Shown piece after piece: positions 1 through 6,830 of a DNA stretch of 64,000 nucleotides. How positions within the stretch are numbered: the stretch's first letter is position 1; the number at the start of each line of letters is the position of its first letter. Source of the stretch: Bacteroidota bacterium (GTDB taxonomy: Bacteria > Bacteroidota > Bacteroidia > Sphingobacteriales > Sphingobacteriaceae); assembly GCA_023450085.1 (NCBI GenBank), contig JAEXHI010000022.1:1-64000 (forward strand), read 5' to 3'. Both the position numbers and the translations under genes were made by a program. Under the pieces are notes generated by a model. It was not told the origin of the DNA. It did no database searches and saw only the letters and a program-made list of their open reading frames with translations.

Positions 1-2
1 AA

Positions 3-71
3 AGGCCCCACCAAGGAATAGGAGGGATAACGCCGATTGAAATGGCTAAAAATGAAAATCAAAAAGAATAA
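3..71 (+). CDS. C-terminal end of a truncated plus-strand gene, possibly ankyrin-type
   Basis: The third frame is open from the window edge to a TAA at 69-71 and encodes about 22 residues ending GITPIEMAKNENQKE. The G-x-TPIEMAK pattern is like the last helix pair of an ankyrin repeat, and the next gene, on the opposite strand, is also ankyrin-type. The start lies outside the window, so neither length nor function can be judged. With so few residues this could be a chance open frame. Confidence 0.35.
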   Translation, partial: RPHQGIGGITPIEMAKNENQKE

Positions 72-167
72 TAAATTAATGCCCAGCTAAAATCAAATCT
101 GTTACCGAATTACTAAACCTTTACAATCCTGAGTGTAGCGAAGGATCTCATCAAGCGTATTGTTGGA

Positions 168-192
168 GATTCCTCGCTAAGCTCGGAATGAC
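168..192 (-). repeat. Palindromic hairpin repeat, ATTCC/GGAAT variant
   Basis: On the minus strand it reads GTC, then ATTCC, a 9-15 nt loop, then GGAAT and C. The same short hairpin recurs at 6608, 23425, 49260, 50087, 50253 and 53938. It belongs to the covarying hairpin superfamily described in the findings. The rest of 72-293 shows no gene. Confidence 0.7.
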
Positions 193-293
193 AGAGGGGG
201 CTGCTGGTAGAAATTTGCTTCGTGGCTGCTTCGTGGTTCTCTATAAAGGACCGAGACAGTGAGGTTGAAATGTATTCCAGCTATTGTATTTGA

Positions 294-755
294 TTATTTT
301 TCTGATTTTTTTCTTTCATCAAGGTAATTGATAAGTTCTTTGTTTTTGCTTTCTTGAGCGGCAGAAAACACAGTATTGCCTTTTCCATCGTTGGCATTGA
401 TATCTGCTCCATTGTCTAAAAGTAAAATAACCATTTCTTTATTACCTTTTGCTGCGGCATACATTAAGGCTGTGGTTTGAAAGCCATCTTTCCAGTTAAC
501 GTTTGCTTTATTGCTTATTAGGTCTTTCACAATGTCAATATTGCCGTTGTTTACAGCGGTAGTGAGCATGCTTACTTTCATCCAAGGTCCAGACGATTTA
601 ATGTAATTTGCATTAGCACCTTCTTTTAACAGTTGACTTGTTTTCTCTTTATCATTTTTTGTAATGGATAGATAAAGCTGTTCGTTGATGTCTTGTGCTT
701 TTACGTAGAAGGAAAAGCAGAAGGTAGTAAAAAGCGCAAGTAGTAATTTTCTCAT
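294..755 (-). CDS. Secreted ankyrin-repeat protein
   Basis: 153 residues with a signal peptide at about 1-20 (hydrophobic LLLALFTTFCFSF, then VKAQ). The rest is about four ankyrin repeats: LLKEGANANYI near 43, TTAVNNGNIDIVKDLISNKANVN near 65, TALMYAAAKGNKEMVILLL near 95, and a final repeat ending NYLDERK. Ankyrin repeats bind protein partners; the signal peptide places it in the periplasm or on the surface. It heads a run of small minus-strand genes that contains SUKH- and CdiI-like proteins, so an immunity-like role is possible but not shown. The partner is unknown. Confidence 0.85.
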   Translation of the reverse strand: MRKLLLALFTTFCFSFYVKAQDINEQLYLSITKNDKEKTSQLLKEGANANYIKSSGPWMKVSMLTTAVNNGNIDIVKDLISNKANVNWKDGFQTTALMYAAAKGNKEMVILLLDNGADINANDGKGNTVFSAAQESKNKELINYLDERKKSEK

Positions 756-771
756 TTGTTGGTGATTTTAT

Positions 772-1221
772 CTAATGGTTTGATGGTGATTTTTGTTTAG
801 GATCAAGATTATACCTGAAATTGTTCAAGTGCCCACCTGAGCTTTCCAGTCTTATAATGTCCATTAATTCTTCAAAATAATAACAAATTCTGTCTTGATC
901 TTCGGAATCGATGTAGATGCCAGCAAATCTATCCAGTCCAGATTTAATGGCATTCTGATAGTCTCTTTCTGTTGCATTACCTTTTTTAGCAAGTTTTTCG
1001 AAGTCATCGGCCGCTAAATTTATTTTCTGTGTGAAGCTGACTTGCTGATTTTTGTCGCGAATACCAGGATAGGAGAACTGTTGCTCAGCAATGAATTTTT
1101 TCTTGCGTTTAAATTCTTCAAATTTTGTCATCGCGTTTTCAGGTGTTTTAAGCTTTCCTTGCCCGAAGCTTGTGAATATAAAAGAAATTAATCCGAAGAA
1201 TGTAATTGCTAGTGGTTTCAA
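772..1221 (-). CDS. Secreted protein resembling DUF4844
   Basis: 149 residues beginning with a likely signal peptide (LAITFFGLISFIFTSFGQ). The C-terminal half, with GLDRFAGIYIDSEDQDRICYYF followed by EELMDIIRLESS, resembles the DUF4844 family from memory; no function is known for that family. The reading frame starts at TTG (1219-1221), and no in-frame ATG keeps the signal sequence. It lies 16 nt downstream of no other gene in its direction except the ankyrin gene that follows it, so the two may be co-transcribed. Function unknown. Confidence 0.65.
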   Translation of the reverse strand: MKPLAITFFGLISFIFTSFGQGKLKTPENAMTKFEEFKRKKKFIAEQQFSYPGIRDKNQQVSFTQKINLAADDFEKLAKKGNATERDYQNAIKSGLDRFAGIYIDSEDQDRICYYFEELMDIIRLESSGGHLNNFRYNLDPKQKSPSNH

Positions 1222-1274
1222 TGTGTTTAAGTGCTAGTGAGTTGTTTTGATCATTCTTTATTTACACCGATAAT

Positions 1275-1721
1275 TTATATAATTCCTAGTTCTTCTTGTC
1301 GATCATATAATCCATCCTTATCAAATACATTTCCTTTTAGGAATATTTGAAGAAATTCAGGTAGGGATGATGTCAGGGGCTTGTTTTTATGGTCCCCAAC
1401 AAATATTTCGTACTTGCCTTCTAAAGAAATTCGTACTCCCCACATGTCCGAATAAATCATGTATTCAGCAAAATAAAACCAGTTATCACCTCTGTTGTCG
1501 CTATATTCAATAATTTCAGAAAGAGGGATCATATTAAATATATCTTCATCACACCCAAAACCATCACAGGTTAAATAGAATTCCTTAAAATCTGCTGGCA
1601 GTAAGAAACCAATTTGTGTTTCAAAGTCAGTAATGTCCGAAAGTTTAGCGGGAGGATTAATGTCAAAACCGTTCTTCTGATGTTTCTGTTCAATCAGATC
1701 TACTATTTGGTTAATATTCAT
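1275..1721 (-). CDS. SMI1/KNR4 (SUKH) family protein
   Basis: 148 residues, no signal peptide. The SUKH pattern is visible: an N-terminal helix (IVDLIEQKHQKN), then LPADFKEFYLTCDGFG near 38-54, a tryptophan-containing strand (RGDNWFYFAEY), and a C-terminal SLPEFLQIFLKG. SUKH proteins are commonly immunity proteins against polymorphic or contact-dependent toxins, and some are regulatory. No toxin gene lies beside it, so its partner is unknown. It sits in a cluster of small accessory genes, which fits an orphan immunity gene. Confidence 0.85.
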   Translation of the reverse strand: MNINQIVDLIEQKHQKNGFDINPPAKLSDITDFETQIGFLLPADFKEFYLTCDGFGCDEDIFNMIPLSEIIEYSDNRGDNWFYFAEYMIYSDMWGVRISLEGKYEIFVGDHKNKPLTSSLPEFLQIFLKGNVFDKDGLYDRQEELGII

Positions 1722-1796
1722 TTGAGCGTTTAGTTGGTTGTCGGTAAAAGTGTTACGGGTTGATGATGGTTAGTTTGAGTATTTTAAATGTCCAAG

Positions 1797-2300
1797 CTAC
1801 TTGCATTTTTCCTGATCTCTAATCAATGTTTCTTTATCATACCATATTTTATATTTTTTTGGAACCATGCCATTAATTAGCTCAATTGCGAGACCAATAT
1901 CGGGTTGATAGTAATTGCTTAAATGGATCATTTTATTTTTAAATCCTTTTTTTAATTCGACAGTTATTTGAGAACCATCCCTTATACAAGGATTTGAATA
2001 ATATTCTTGTAAACTATCAATATTCATGTTAGATATTCTTTTGAGTTCCTTATTTGCCTTTAAGGTAGTCTTGAAAAGGGTAGAATCCTTTTCCTCTTTA
2101 AGTTCTCCTTTGAAAATAATTTCAAGACTTTTATTCGTCAACACATACTTAAGGGCATAACCCATAGAATAGTCTGAATTGTATACTACCAGTTTAAATG
2201 GTTTAATATTTGGAGCTTCTTCTAAACTAGGTTGATTGGCCGAAGGTCGCCCATGAGAAACCAAAATCAAAACGATGATGATGAAGAATAATCTTTTCAT
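1797..2300 (-). CDS. Hypothetical secreted protein
   Basis: 167 residues with a strong N-terminal hydrophobic segment (LFFIIIVLILVSHG) that is probably a signal peptide or anchor. The mature part is rich in Lys/Glu and predicted strands, with two cysteines (CIRDGSQ near 106 and one at the end, KCK). I do not recognise the family. It lies in the accessory block with the SUKH and CdiI-like genes, all on the minus strand. Confidence 0.7.
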   Translation of the reverse strand: MKRLFFIIIVLILVSHGRPSANQPSLEEAPNIKPFKLVVYNSDYSMGYALKYVLTNKSLEIIFKGELKEEKDSTLFKTTLKANKELKRISNMNIDSLQEYYSNPCIRDGSQITVELKKGFKNKMIHLSNYYQPDIGLAIELINGMVPKKYKIWYDKETLIRDQEKCK

Positions 2301-2324
2301 TTTTTAAAGAATGCTAATGTTAAG

Positions 2325-3161
2325 CTAAGCCATTACCGACACCATTTTCAATACCTGCTCACCAAACGTTTTGTCGCCAATTATTTCAACTTTATCCATC
2401 ACCTGTTCAGGTGTCCAGCTTTTAGAGAACAGTTTCCAAGCGGTATCAGGATCGATCGTTATTTTTGAAATGAAAGTTGGAGGCACATCTTTCGTCAATA
2501 CCCATTCGTTTTTTATTTTAGAAATGTTCCATTGCCCACCAATATCGGTGGATACCACCAGTGATATTGTCGTGTTTTCTTCGGCATCCACATCCCTAAA
2601 AGTATAAGGAAACGCATACATTAATATATCCAAAAATGGATAATACAGTTCTTTTGTCATAATGCCTGGTTTACCTACAGCGTCTCTGATCTGTTGCTGA
2701 TGCAAAAATTTCTCCGTATACTCCCTTGCTGTATGAAACCAATTTTTAGAGGTTTCTTGTCCTGCCCATGCTACCGAAAAAATAGCATTTTCAAATGGTT
2801 GTAGCTCTTGCAGATGTGTGGTATATTGTTTTCCTGTGATTTCCAAAAGCTCAATCAAAACTTGTGGACTAAGCCTTTTAGTAGCATTGGTCCAAGTGGT
2901 ATTAAGGTTATTTAAAAACGAGACAAGATCTTGGTAGGAATGAATATCCTCTGGCTTTTCTCCAAAATACCTATCCCTTGAAATAGAAAGCCCTCTTAAA
3001 TTACCATCAAGCAGGTGTGAGGCAACATCCTTTACTTTCCAAAATTTGGTTACCGTTTGCTTATCCCATTCTTCGTCTGTCAAAGATTTTAAAAGTCCTA
3101 TGAGCATTTGATCCAGAATAGGGAATAAATGCAGCGTATTTATCTTGATTTCATTTTCCAT
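2325..3161 (-). CDS. Maleylpyruvate isomerase N-terminal domain protein (DinB-like fold)
   Basis: 278 residues. The N-terminal half matches the mycothiol-dependent maleylpyruvate isomerase/DinB fold: FPILDQMLIGLLKSLTDEEW, then VKDVASHLLDGNLRGLSISRDRY near 43-65, with His50 in the usual metal-ligand position and HQQQIRDA near 155-161 supplying a further His. The C-terminal half (about 190-270) is sterol-carrier-like in pattern (AWKLFSKSWTPEQVMDKVEIIGDK). Bacteroidota do not make mycothiol, so the substrate is unclear; such proteins are probably metal-dependent thiol transferases. Monocistronic by appearance. Confidence 0.85.
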   Translation of the reverse strand: MENEIKINTLHLFPILDQMLIGLLKSLTDEEWDKQTVTKFWKVKDVASHLLDGNLRGLSISRDRYFGEKPEDIHSYQDLVSFLNNLNTTWTNATKRLSPQVLIELLEITGKQYTTHLQELQPFENAIFSVAWAGQETSKNWFHTAREYTEKFLHQQQIRDAVGKPGIMTKELYYPFLDILMYAFPYTFRDVDAEENTTISLVVSTDIGGQWNISKIKNEWVLTKDVPPTFISKITIDPDTAWKLFSKSWTPEQVMDKVEIIGDKTFGEQVLKMVSVMA

Positions 3162-3472
3162 TTGATGATGGGTGATAATGATTAAAACATTATGATAAAC
3201 CTAAGATACAAAAACATACACTTGTCATTATTTCTTTAACAATTTTTAAGCTTTATATTCTTAGCATGTTGCGAGATCTCTCCGAAGTCGAGATGACGGC
3301 TATAAATGTCAGCGGCTTATTGGGGTGCGTCATTGTGAGATTAGTGAAGCAATCTTTTCGCCCATTTAGCTAAATTATTAGGGATTAGAATCTGTTAAGA
3401 ATTTAAGGGTATTTCACTTCTCTTAAGTCATTCGTGTTCAGTTGTCTTTATTGAGATGTCCAATTTGTAAGC
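3162..3472. other. Intergenic region with two hairpin repeats
   Basis: No gene seen. It contains a hairpin of the ATCTC/GAGAT variant at 3275-3297 (minus orientation) and one of the ATTGt/GCAAT variant at 3329-3354 (plus orientation). The first also occurs at 4392-4414. Confidence 0.7.
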
Positions 3473-3943
3473 CTACATTTTTTTATAAATCACACAAAAA
3501 GCTTCGTTAGCTTGTCCGTAAAGTTTCTGATAACCTTCTAAATTGTTGATATAGTCATTCAGTTCCTTGTTAGTCAATGACGATTTAGTGGTTAAATTTT
3601 CTATTTTCCAAGGAAAATTGTCATGACTTGGATTTGGGGTATGTAGGAACAGGGCATCACTATGGCTATCGAAATCAAGAATAGTAGCCCAAATTTGATA
3701 ATCTGTATTTAAATGCTTTGCTTTTAGTTCTAGTAACTCGAAATGCCTAAATAATTTATCGAGATGTGGTTTGCGTTTTATGAAGCTATTATTGCCATAA
3801 CCTCGCCAATCAAAGTGGGTGTGCCATAAGTTGAACCAAGCAAATTTAGGATCTGTGAAATTTAAACCAGACCAGTCGTCGGTTTTATAAACAAGGTTTT
3901 TATAATAGCGCCTTAACCCTCTATGTTTTTTGATGCCTTTCAA
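3473..3943 (-). CDS. Hypothetical protein in the immunity-like block
   Basis: 156 residues, cytosolic by appearance, rich in aromatic residues and His (WFNLWHTHFDWRGYGNNSF near 36-54; FLHTPNPSHDNFPWKIENL). I do not recognise a family. It ends 6 nt after the CdiI-like gene stops and is almost certainly co-transcribed with it. The size, composition and partner gene suggest a toxin-immunity or toxin-related function, but this is inference from context only. Confidence 0.7.
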   Translation of the reverse strand: MKGIKKHRGLRRYYKNLVYKTDDWSGLNFTDPKFAWFNLWHTHFDWRGYGNNSFIKRKPHLDKLFRHFELLELKAKHLNTDYQIWATILDFDSHSDALFLHTPNPSHDNFPWKIENLTTKSSLTNKELNDYINNLEGYQKLYGQANEAFCVIYKKM

Positions 3944-3949
3944 TTGATG

Positions 3950-4381
3950 TTAGTTGTTGTTTGAGTTGTCGAAATTTATAGTTTCAAATTTTACTTTTTT
4001 TATTTCGTCTCGTCTATTTTTGATTAAATCATTTAAAATTTGCCAATGTTTTTTATTGTTGTCCCAAAAGGATGTATCCACTAATAGTACATTTTTTAAA
4101 AGATCGCCTTCAAAATAGTCTCCTTCAGCAAATAAGTCTTTTTTTAACGTATCAATAGCTAATGGAATTAAATAGTCTAACCCAATTTGTTGTCCTATCA
4201 TTATTCTTAAGTCCTCTGTTTTAAACTCATTTAATGGAGTTTTATAAAGTTCAAAGCAGCGTTTGGTTAAATAGCTTTGATAGTTGGGATTCTCAGTAGA
4301 TCTTTTCTCTAAATTTTCAAGCGTTTTAAACTGCCAGTTATTTTCAAGCTTCATTTTATCTTGATCATTTCTTAAAGGCAT
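3950..4381 (-). CDS. CdiI-like contact-dependent inhibition immunity protein
   Basis: 143 residues from the first ATG. The core (TLENLEKRS, then CFELYKTPLNEFKTEDLRIMIGQ, then GLDYLIPLAIDTLKKDLFAEGDYFEG, then DLL and SFW) matches the pattern of a CdiI-type immunity family (LR-x-LIGQ-x-GL...LPLAL...GDLL). These proteins neutralise toxins delivered by contact-dependent systems. Met10 (about 4354) begins a more family-like N-terminus (MKLENNWQFKTLENLE) and may be the true start, because the first ATG is preceded by a hairpin repeat. No toxin gene is in the window, so it is an orphan immunity gene here. Confidence 0.8.
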   Translation of the reverse strand: MPLRNDQDKMKLENNWQFKTLENLEKRSTENPNYQSYLTKRCFELYKTPLNEFKTEDLRIMIGQQIGLDYLIPLAIDTLKKDLFAEGDYFEGDLLKNVLLVDTSFWDNNKKHWQILNDLIKNRRDEIKKVKFETINFDNSNNN

Positions 4382-4391
4382 AATATCAGGA

Positions 4392-4414
4392 GATCTCTCC
4401 GAAGTCGAGATGAC
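4392..4414 (-). repeat. Palindromic hairpin repeat, ATCTC/GAGAT variant
   Basis: Second copy of the element at 3275-3297; it sits immediately upstream of the CdiI-like gene and could overlap its promoter. Confidence 0.7.
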
Positions 4415-4432
4415 ATGGTCGTAAATAGAAAA

Positions 4433-5008
4433 CTATAACCCCGTATTGGTTCTGAAAAGCTTAATTGCAATGGCCAGTAGGATTACCCCGAAACTCTTTC
4501 TAAGTACGTTTAATCCTGTTTTGCCCAGAAGTTTTTCGAGCCTTGCAGTGTTTTTAAGTACAAAGTAAACAAACAGCATGTTGATGATAATGCCAACCAA
4601 AATATTCTCGGTACGATATTCGGTTTTTAGAGAAAGTAGTGTGGTTAAAGAACCTGCACCAGCAATTAAAGGGAAGGCTAGTGGTACAATAGATACCGTT
4701 TCAGGAGCATCATCCCTAAAAAAGTGAATGCCCAAAACCATTTCCATGGCAATAAAGAAAATTACCAACGAACCTGCAATGGCAAAAGATTGAACGTCTA
4801 CACCAATGACACTTAATACCGCTTTACCACCAAAAAGAAACAAAATCATAATGGACGTCGCTACAATGGTTGCTTTTTCTGATTGGATATGTCCAGCTTT
4901 TTTGCGCAAAGAAATGATAACTGGGATGGAACCCAAAATATCAATAATGGCAAATAAAATCATGGAGGTAGATAAAATCTGGTTGAAATCGAATTGCAAT
5001 TGGTCCAT
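4433..5008 (-). CDS. MarC family integral membrane protein
   Basis: 191 residues with about six membrane helices and the family's early signature: STSMILFAIIDILGSIPVI near 13-32, and PLAFPLIAGAGSLTTLLSL near 108-126. MarC/NAAT proteins sit in the inner membrane; some archaeal members have been reported to carry neutral amino acids, while the E. coli MarC role is unsettled. Length is normal for the family. No operon partner is evident. Confidence 0.9.
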   Translation of the reverse strand: MDQLQFDFNQILSTSMILFAIIDILGSIPVIISLRKKAGHIQSEKATIVATSIMILFLFGGKAVLSVIGVDVQSFAIAGSLVIFFIAMEMVLGIHFFRDDAPETVSIVPLAFPLIAGAGSLTTLLSLKTEYRTENILVGIIINMLFVYFVLKNTARLEKLLGKTGLNVLRKSFGVILLAIAIKLFRTNTGL

Positions 5009-5090
5009 GGATTTGTTTTTTTGTAAAAGTACAGCTTATTTGTTAATTACAAGTTTCTTTTAAGCATAGGTCTAGTTAAATGATTGAGCT

Positions 5091-6224
5091 TTAATAAAGC
5101 AAAAAGGGTTTCATAGTAGCATGCCATGTTTGCACATCGGTGTCAATTTCCTGCCGAAGAATTTTTTCAAAAGCATGAGGTATGCCCAATAATTTATCTA
5201 GATGTTTACTGCCATCTGGGTTAACATTGGTTAAATAATTTCGCTCTTTAAGCTGGTTGGGAAATAGTTGGTGGATGATTTGAATAAGCTTTACAAAATA
5301 GGCTACTGCTTTAAATTTGGCTGGATGGAGTGGTGTAATTTTTAAACCAAAACATAATTCGTTTTCGTAGAGCCCAAAGCTTGGAGTGTAAGTTACTTTT
5401 TCAACGGTAGCTTCGGGCATCTGCTGTTCAACTTTGGTAGCGAGCAAATGATGGTCAATCCATGGCGCACCAAATTGTTGGAAGGCTTGATCGGTACCTC
5501 TTCCTTCGTTGATGTTTAAGCCTTCAAATAGGCAGGAGCCAGGATAAATGTAGGTAACGTTTCTGTTTTGGATAGCAGGCGAGGTAGGGTAAAAGAGGTA
5601 GTTGGTATTGCTATTCCTATCCCAGTGTTGCATATTGACGATTTGTAGCTTCAACTGGGGGTAATATACCGCTTTAAAATACTGCGCTAGTTCAGCAAAA
5701 GTACATTGGTGATTGATAGGGATGGGGAAACGACCAATAAATGAACTACAAGAGGGTTCGAGTAATGGTCCTTCGGCCATTTCAAGAGAGTTGGCAATTG
5801 GATTGGGCCTGTCGAGAATTAAAACAGGTTTATGATGCTTTTCGCAACTTTCCATCACGTAGCTCATGGTCCATAAGTAGGTGTAAAACCTTGCACCAAT
5901 ATCGGGCAGGTCTATAATCACCAAATCTAAATCAGCTAGATCTTCTTCGCTAGGGGCCAGTTTTTCGCTATAAAGGCTGATGATGGGCAGCTGCGTGAGT
6001 TGATCTATTTGGTGATTCATGAACTTTCCATCTTCGCCTTGGGCATCAAAGCCATGTTCTGGCCCAAAAATTTTGATCAGGTTAAAACCTGCTTTTTGTA
6101 GTGCTAGTCTGGTATTGATTCCTGCTCGAGTAACTGAAGCCTGATTGCAAACTAAGCCAATACGCTTGTTTAAAAAAGGTTTGGGGTTTTCTAACAGAAC
6201 ATCGATGCCAAATTTTACTTTCAT
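5091..6224 (-). CDS. namZ: DUF1343 exo-beta-N-acetylmuramidase NamZ-like
   Basis: About 377 residues from the ATG at 6222-6224. It shows the DUF1343 core: VKFGIDVLLEN, then RIGLVCNQASVTRAG, KIFGPEHGF, LVIIDLPDIGARFYTYLWTM and PVLILDRPNPI, and later GLNINEGRGTDQAFQ. NamZ releases terminal MurNAc from peptidoglycan fragments, and the FGPEHG and DLPDIGARFYTY motifs are the family's conserved region. A frame 20 codons longer exists (ATG at 6284), but the added residues do not look like the family. Neither start has a signal peptide, unlike the exported NamZ proteins I know, so this copy may act in the cytoplasm on imported muropeptides. Confidence 0.85.
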   Translation of the reverse strand: MKVKFGIDVLLENPKPFLNKRIGLVCNQASVTRAGINTRLALQKAGFNLIKIFGPEHGFDAQGEDGKFMNHQIDQLTQLPIISLYSEKLAPSEEDLADLDLVIIDLPDIGARFYTYLWTMSYVMESCEKHHKPVLILDRPNPIANSLEMAEGPLLEPSCSSFIGRFPIPINHQCTFAELAQYFKAVYYPQLKLQIVNMQHWDRNSNTNYLFYPTSPAIQNRNVTYIYPGSCLFEGLNINEGRGTDQAFQQFGAPWIDHHLLATKVEQQMPEATVEKVTYTPSFGLYENELCFGLKITPLHPAKFKAVAYFVKLIQIIHQLFPNQLKERNYLTNVNPDGSKHLDKLLGIPHAFEKILRQEIDTDVQTWHATMKPFLLY

Positions 6225-6285
6225 GGTTTTAAGATAGGGAAAAATAGAATGTTTTTTTAGTTGGTTATGGGGGATGCTTGTCATT

Positions 6286-6580
6286 CAGAGCATAGCGAAG
6301 AATCTTGATATTGGTTAAATTTACCACCTAAGACACCTTAGTTCATTTTAGAGCTCGTTGTTTAATAATGGCATAGTTGACAGAGCATAGCGAAGAATCT
6401 TGATATTGGTTAAATTTACCACCTAAGACACCTTAGTTCATTTTAGAGCTCGTTGTTTAATCATGGCATAGTTGATCAGAGCATAGCGAAGAATCTTGAT
6501 ATTGGTTAAATAACCACCTAAGACACCTTAGTTCATTTTAGAGCTCATTGTTTATTAATGGCATAGCTGATCAGAGCATA
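6286..6580. repeat. Tandem direct repeat, about 95 bp x 3 plus a partial fourth copy
   Basis: Three copies start with CAGAGCATAGCGAAGAATCT at 6286, 6381 and 6477; a fourth begins at 6572 and breaks off after 9 nt. Each unit joins a hairpin half-site (GAGCATAGCGAAGAATCT) to the right-hand end of the ACCACCTAAGACACCTTAG element found at 8.5-9 kb and 13.8 kb. No reading frame crosses the units. Confidence 0.95.
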
Positions 6581-6607
6581 ATGAAAAGTCCGTATGTAGC
6601 TATTGTG

Positions 6608-6632
6608 GATTCTTCGTTGCTCTCGGAATGAC
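6608..6632 (-). repeat. Palindromic hairpin repeat, ATTCT/GGAAT variant
   Basis: Minus-strand form GTC-ATTCC...T/GGAAT with one G-U pair. Member of the covarying hairpin superfamily. Confidence 0.65.
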
Positions 6633-6658
6633 AGTAAAGACACTGCCCTTTGTAATTT

Positions 6659-6735
6659 AGCCCCGACAGTAATGGAAAGCTCGTAAGGGAGCATAGCGAG
6701 TGCGGACTTGTAATGAATGGCGGGACTATCGGGAT
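6659..6735. repeat. Putative structured element with inverted ends
   Basis: About 77 bp framed by CCGACAGT and ACTATCGG, which are near-perfect inverted repeats. The interior holds AAGCTCGTAAGGGAGC and GCGAGTGCGGACTT, giving an inner CTCG/CGAG pairing. From memory, similar sequences occur between genes in Sphingobacteriaceae. It could be a MITE-like element or a folded RNA. No coding potential. Confidence 0.45.
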
Positions 6736-6786
6736 GGTTGTGCAGTGGGATTGCGCTTCTAAAAATATGATTTCATTAGTGCTTGA

Positions 6787-6817
6787 AAATAAAAAAGGCG
6801 CCTTGTGCAGACGCCTT
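6787..6817 (-). terminator. Rho-independent terminator of ettA
   Basis: On the minus strand AAGGCG and CGCCTT pair around a loop of about 11 nt and are followed by a T-rich run (TTTTTTATTTT). It lies 14 nt after the ettA stop. Confidence 0.85.
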
Positions 6818-6830
6818 TATCAAGATTGGA

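Noticed and set aside
1275..4381. A complete toxin-immunity or defence system
   Set aside because: No toxin, nuclease or secretion component is present among these genes, so only orphan immunity-like genes are claimed.
6286..6580. Regular repeats that might be a CRISPR array
   Set aside because: The whole 95-bp unit is repeated, there are no variable spacers, and no cas gene is near.
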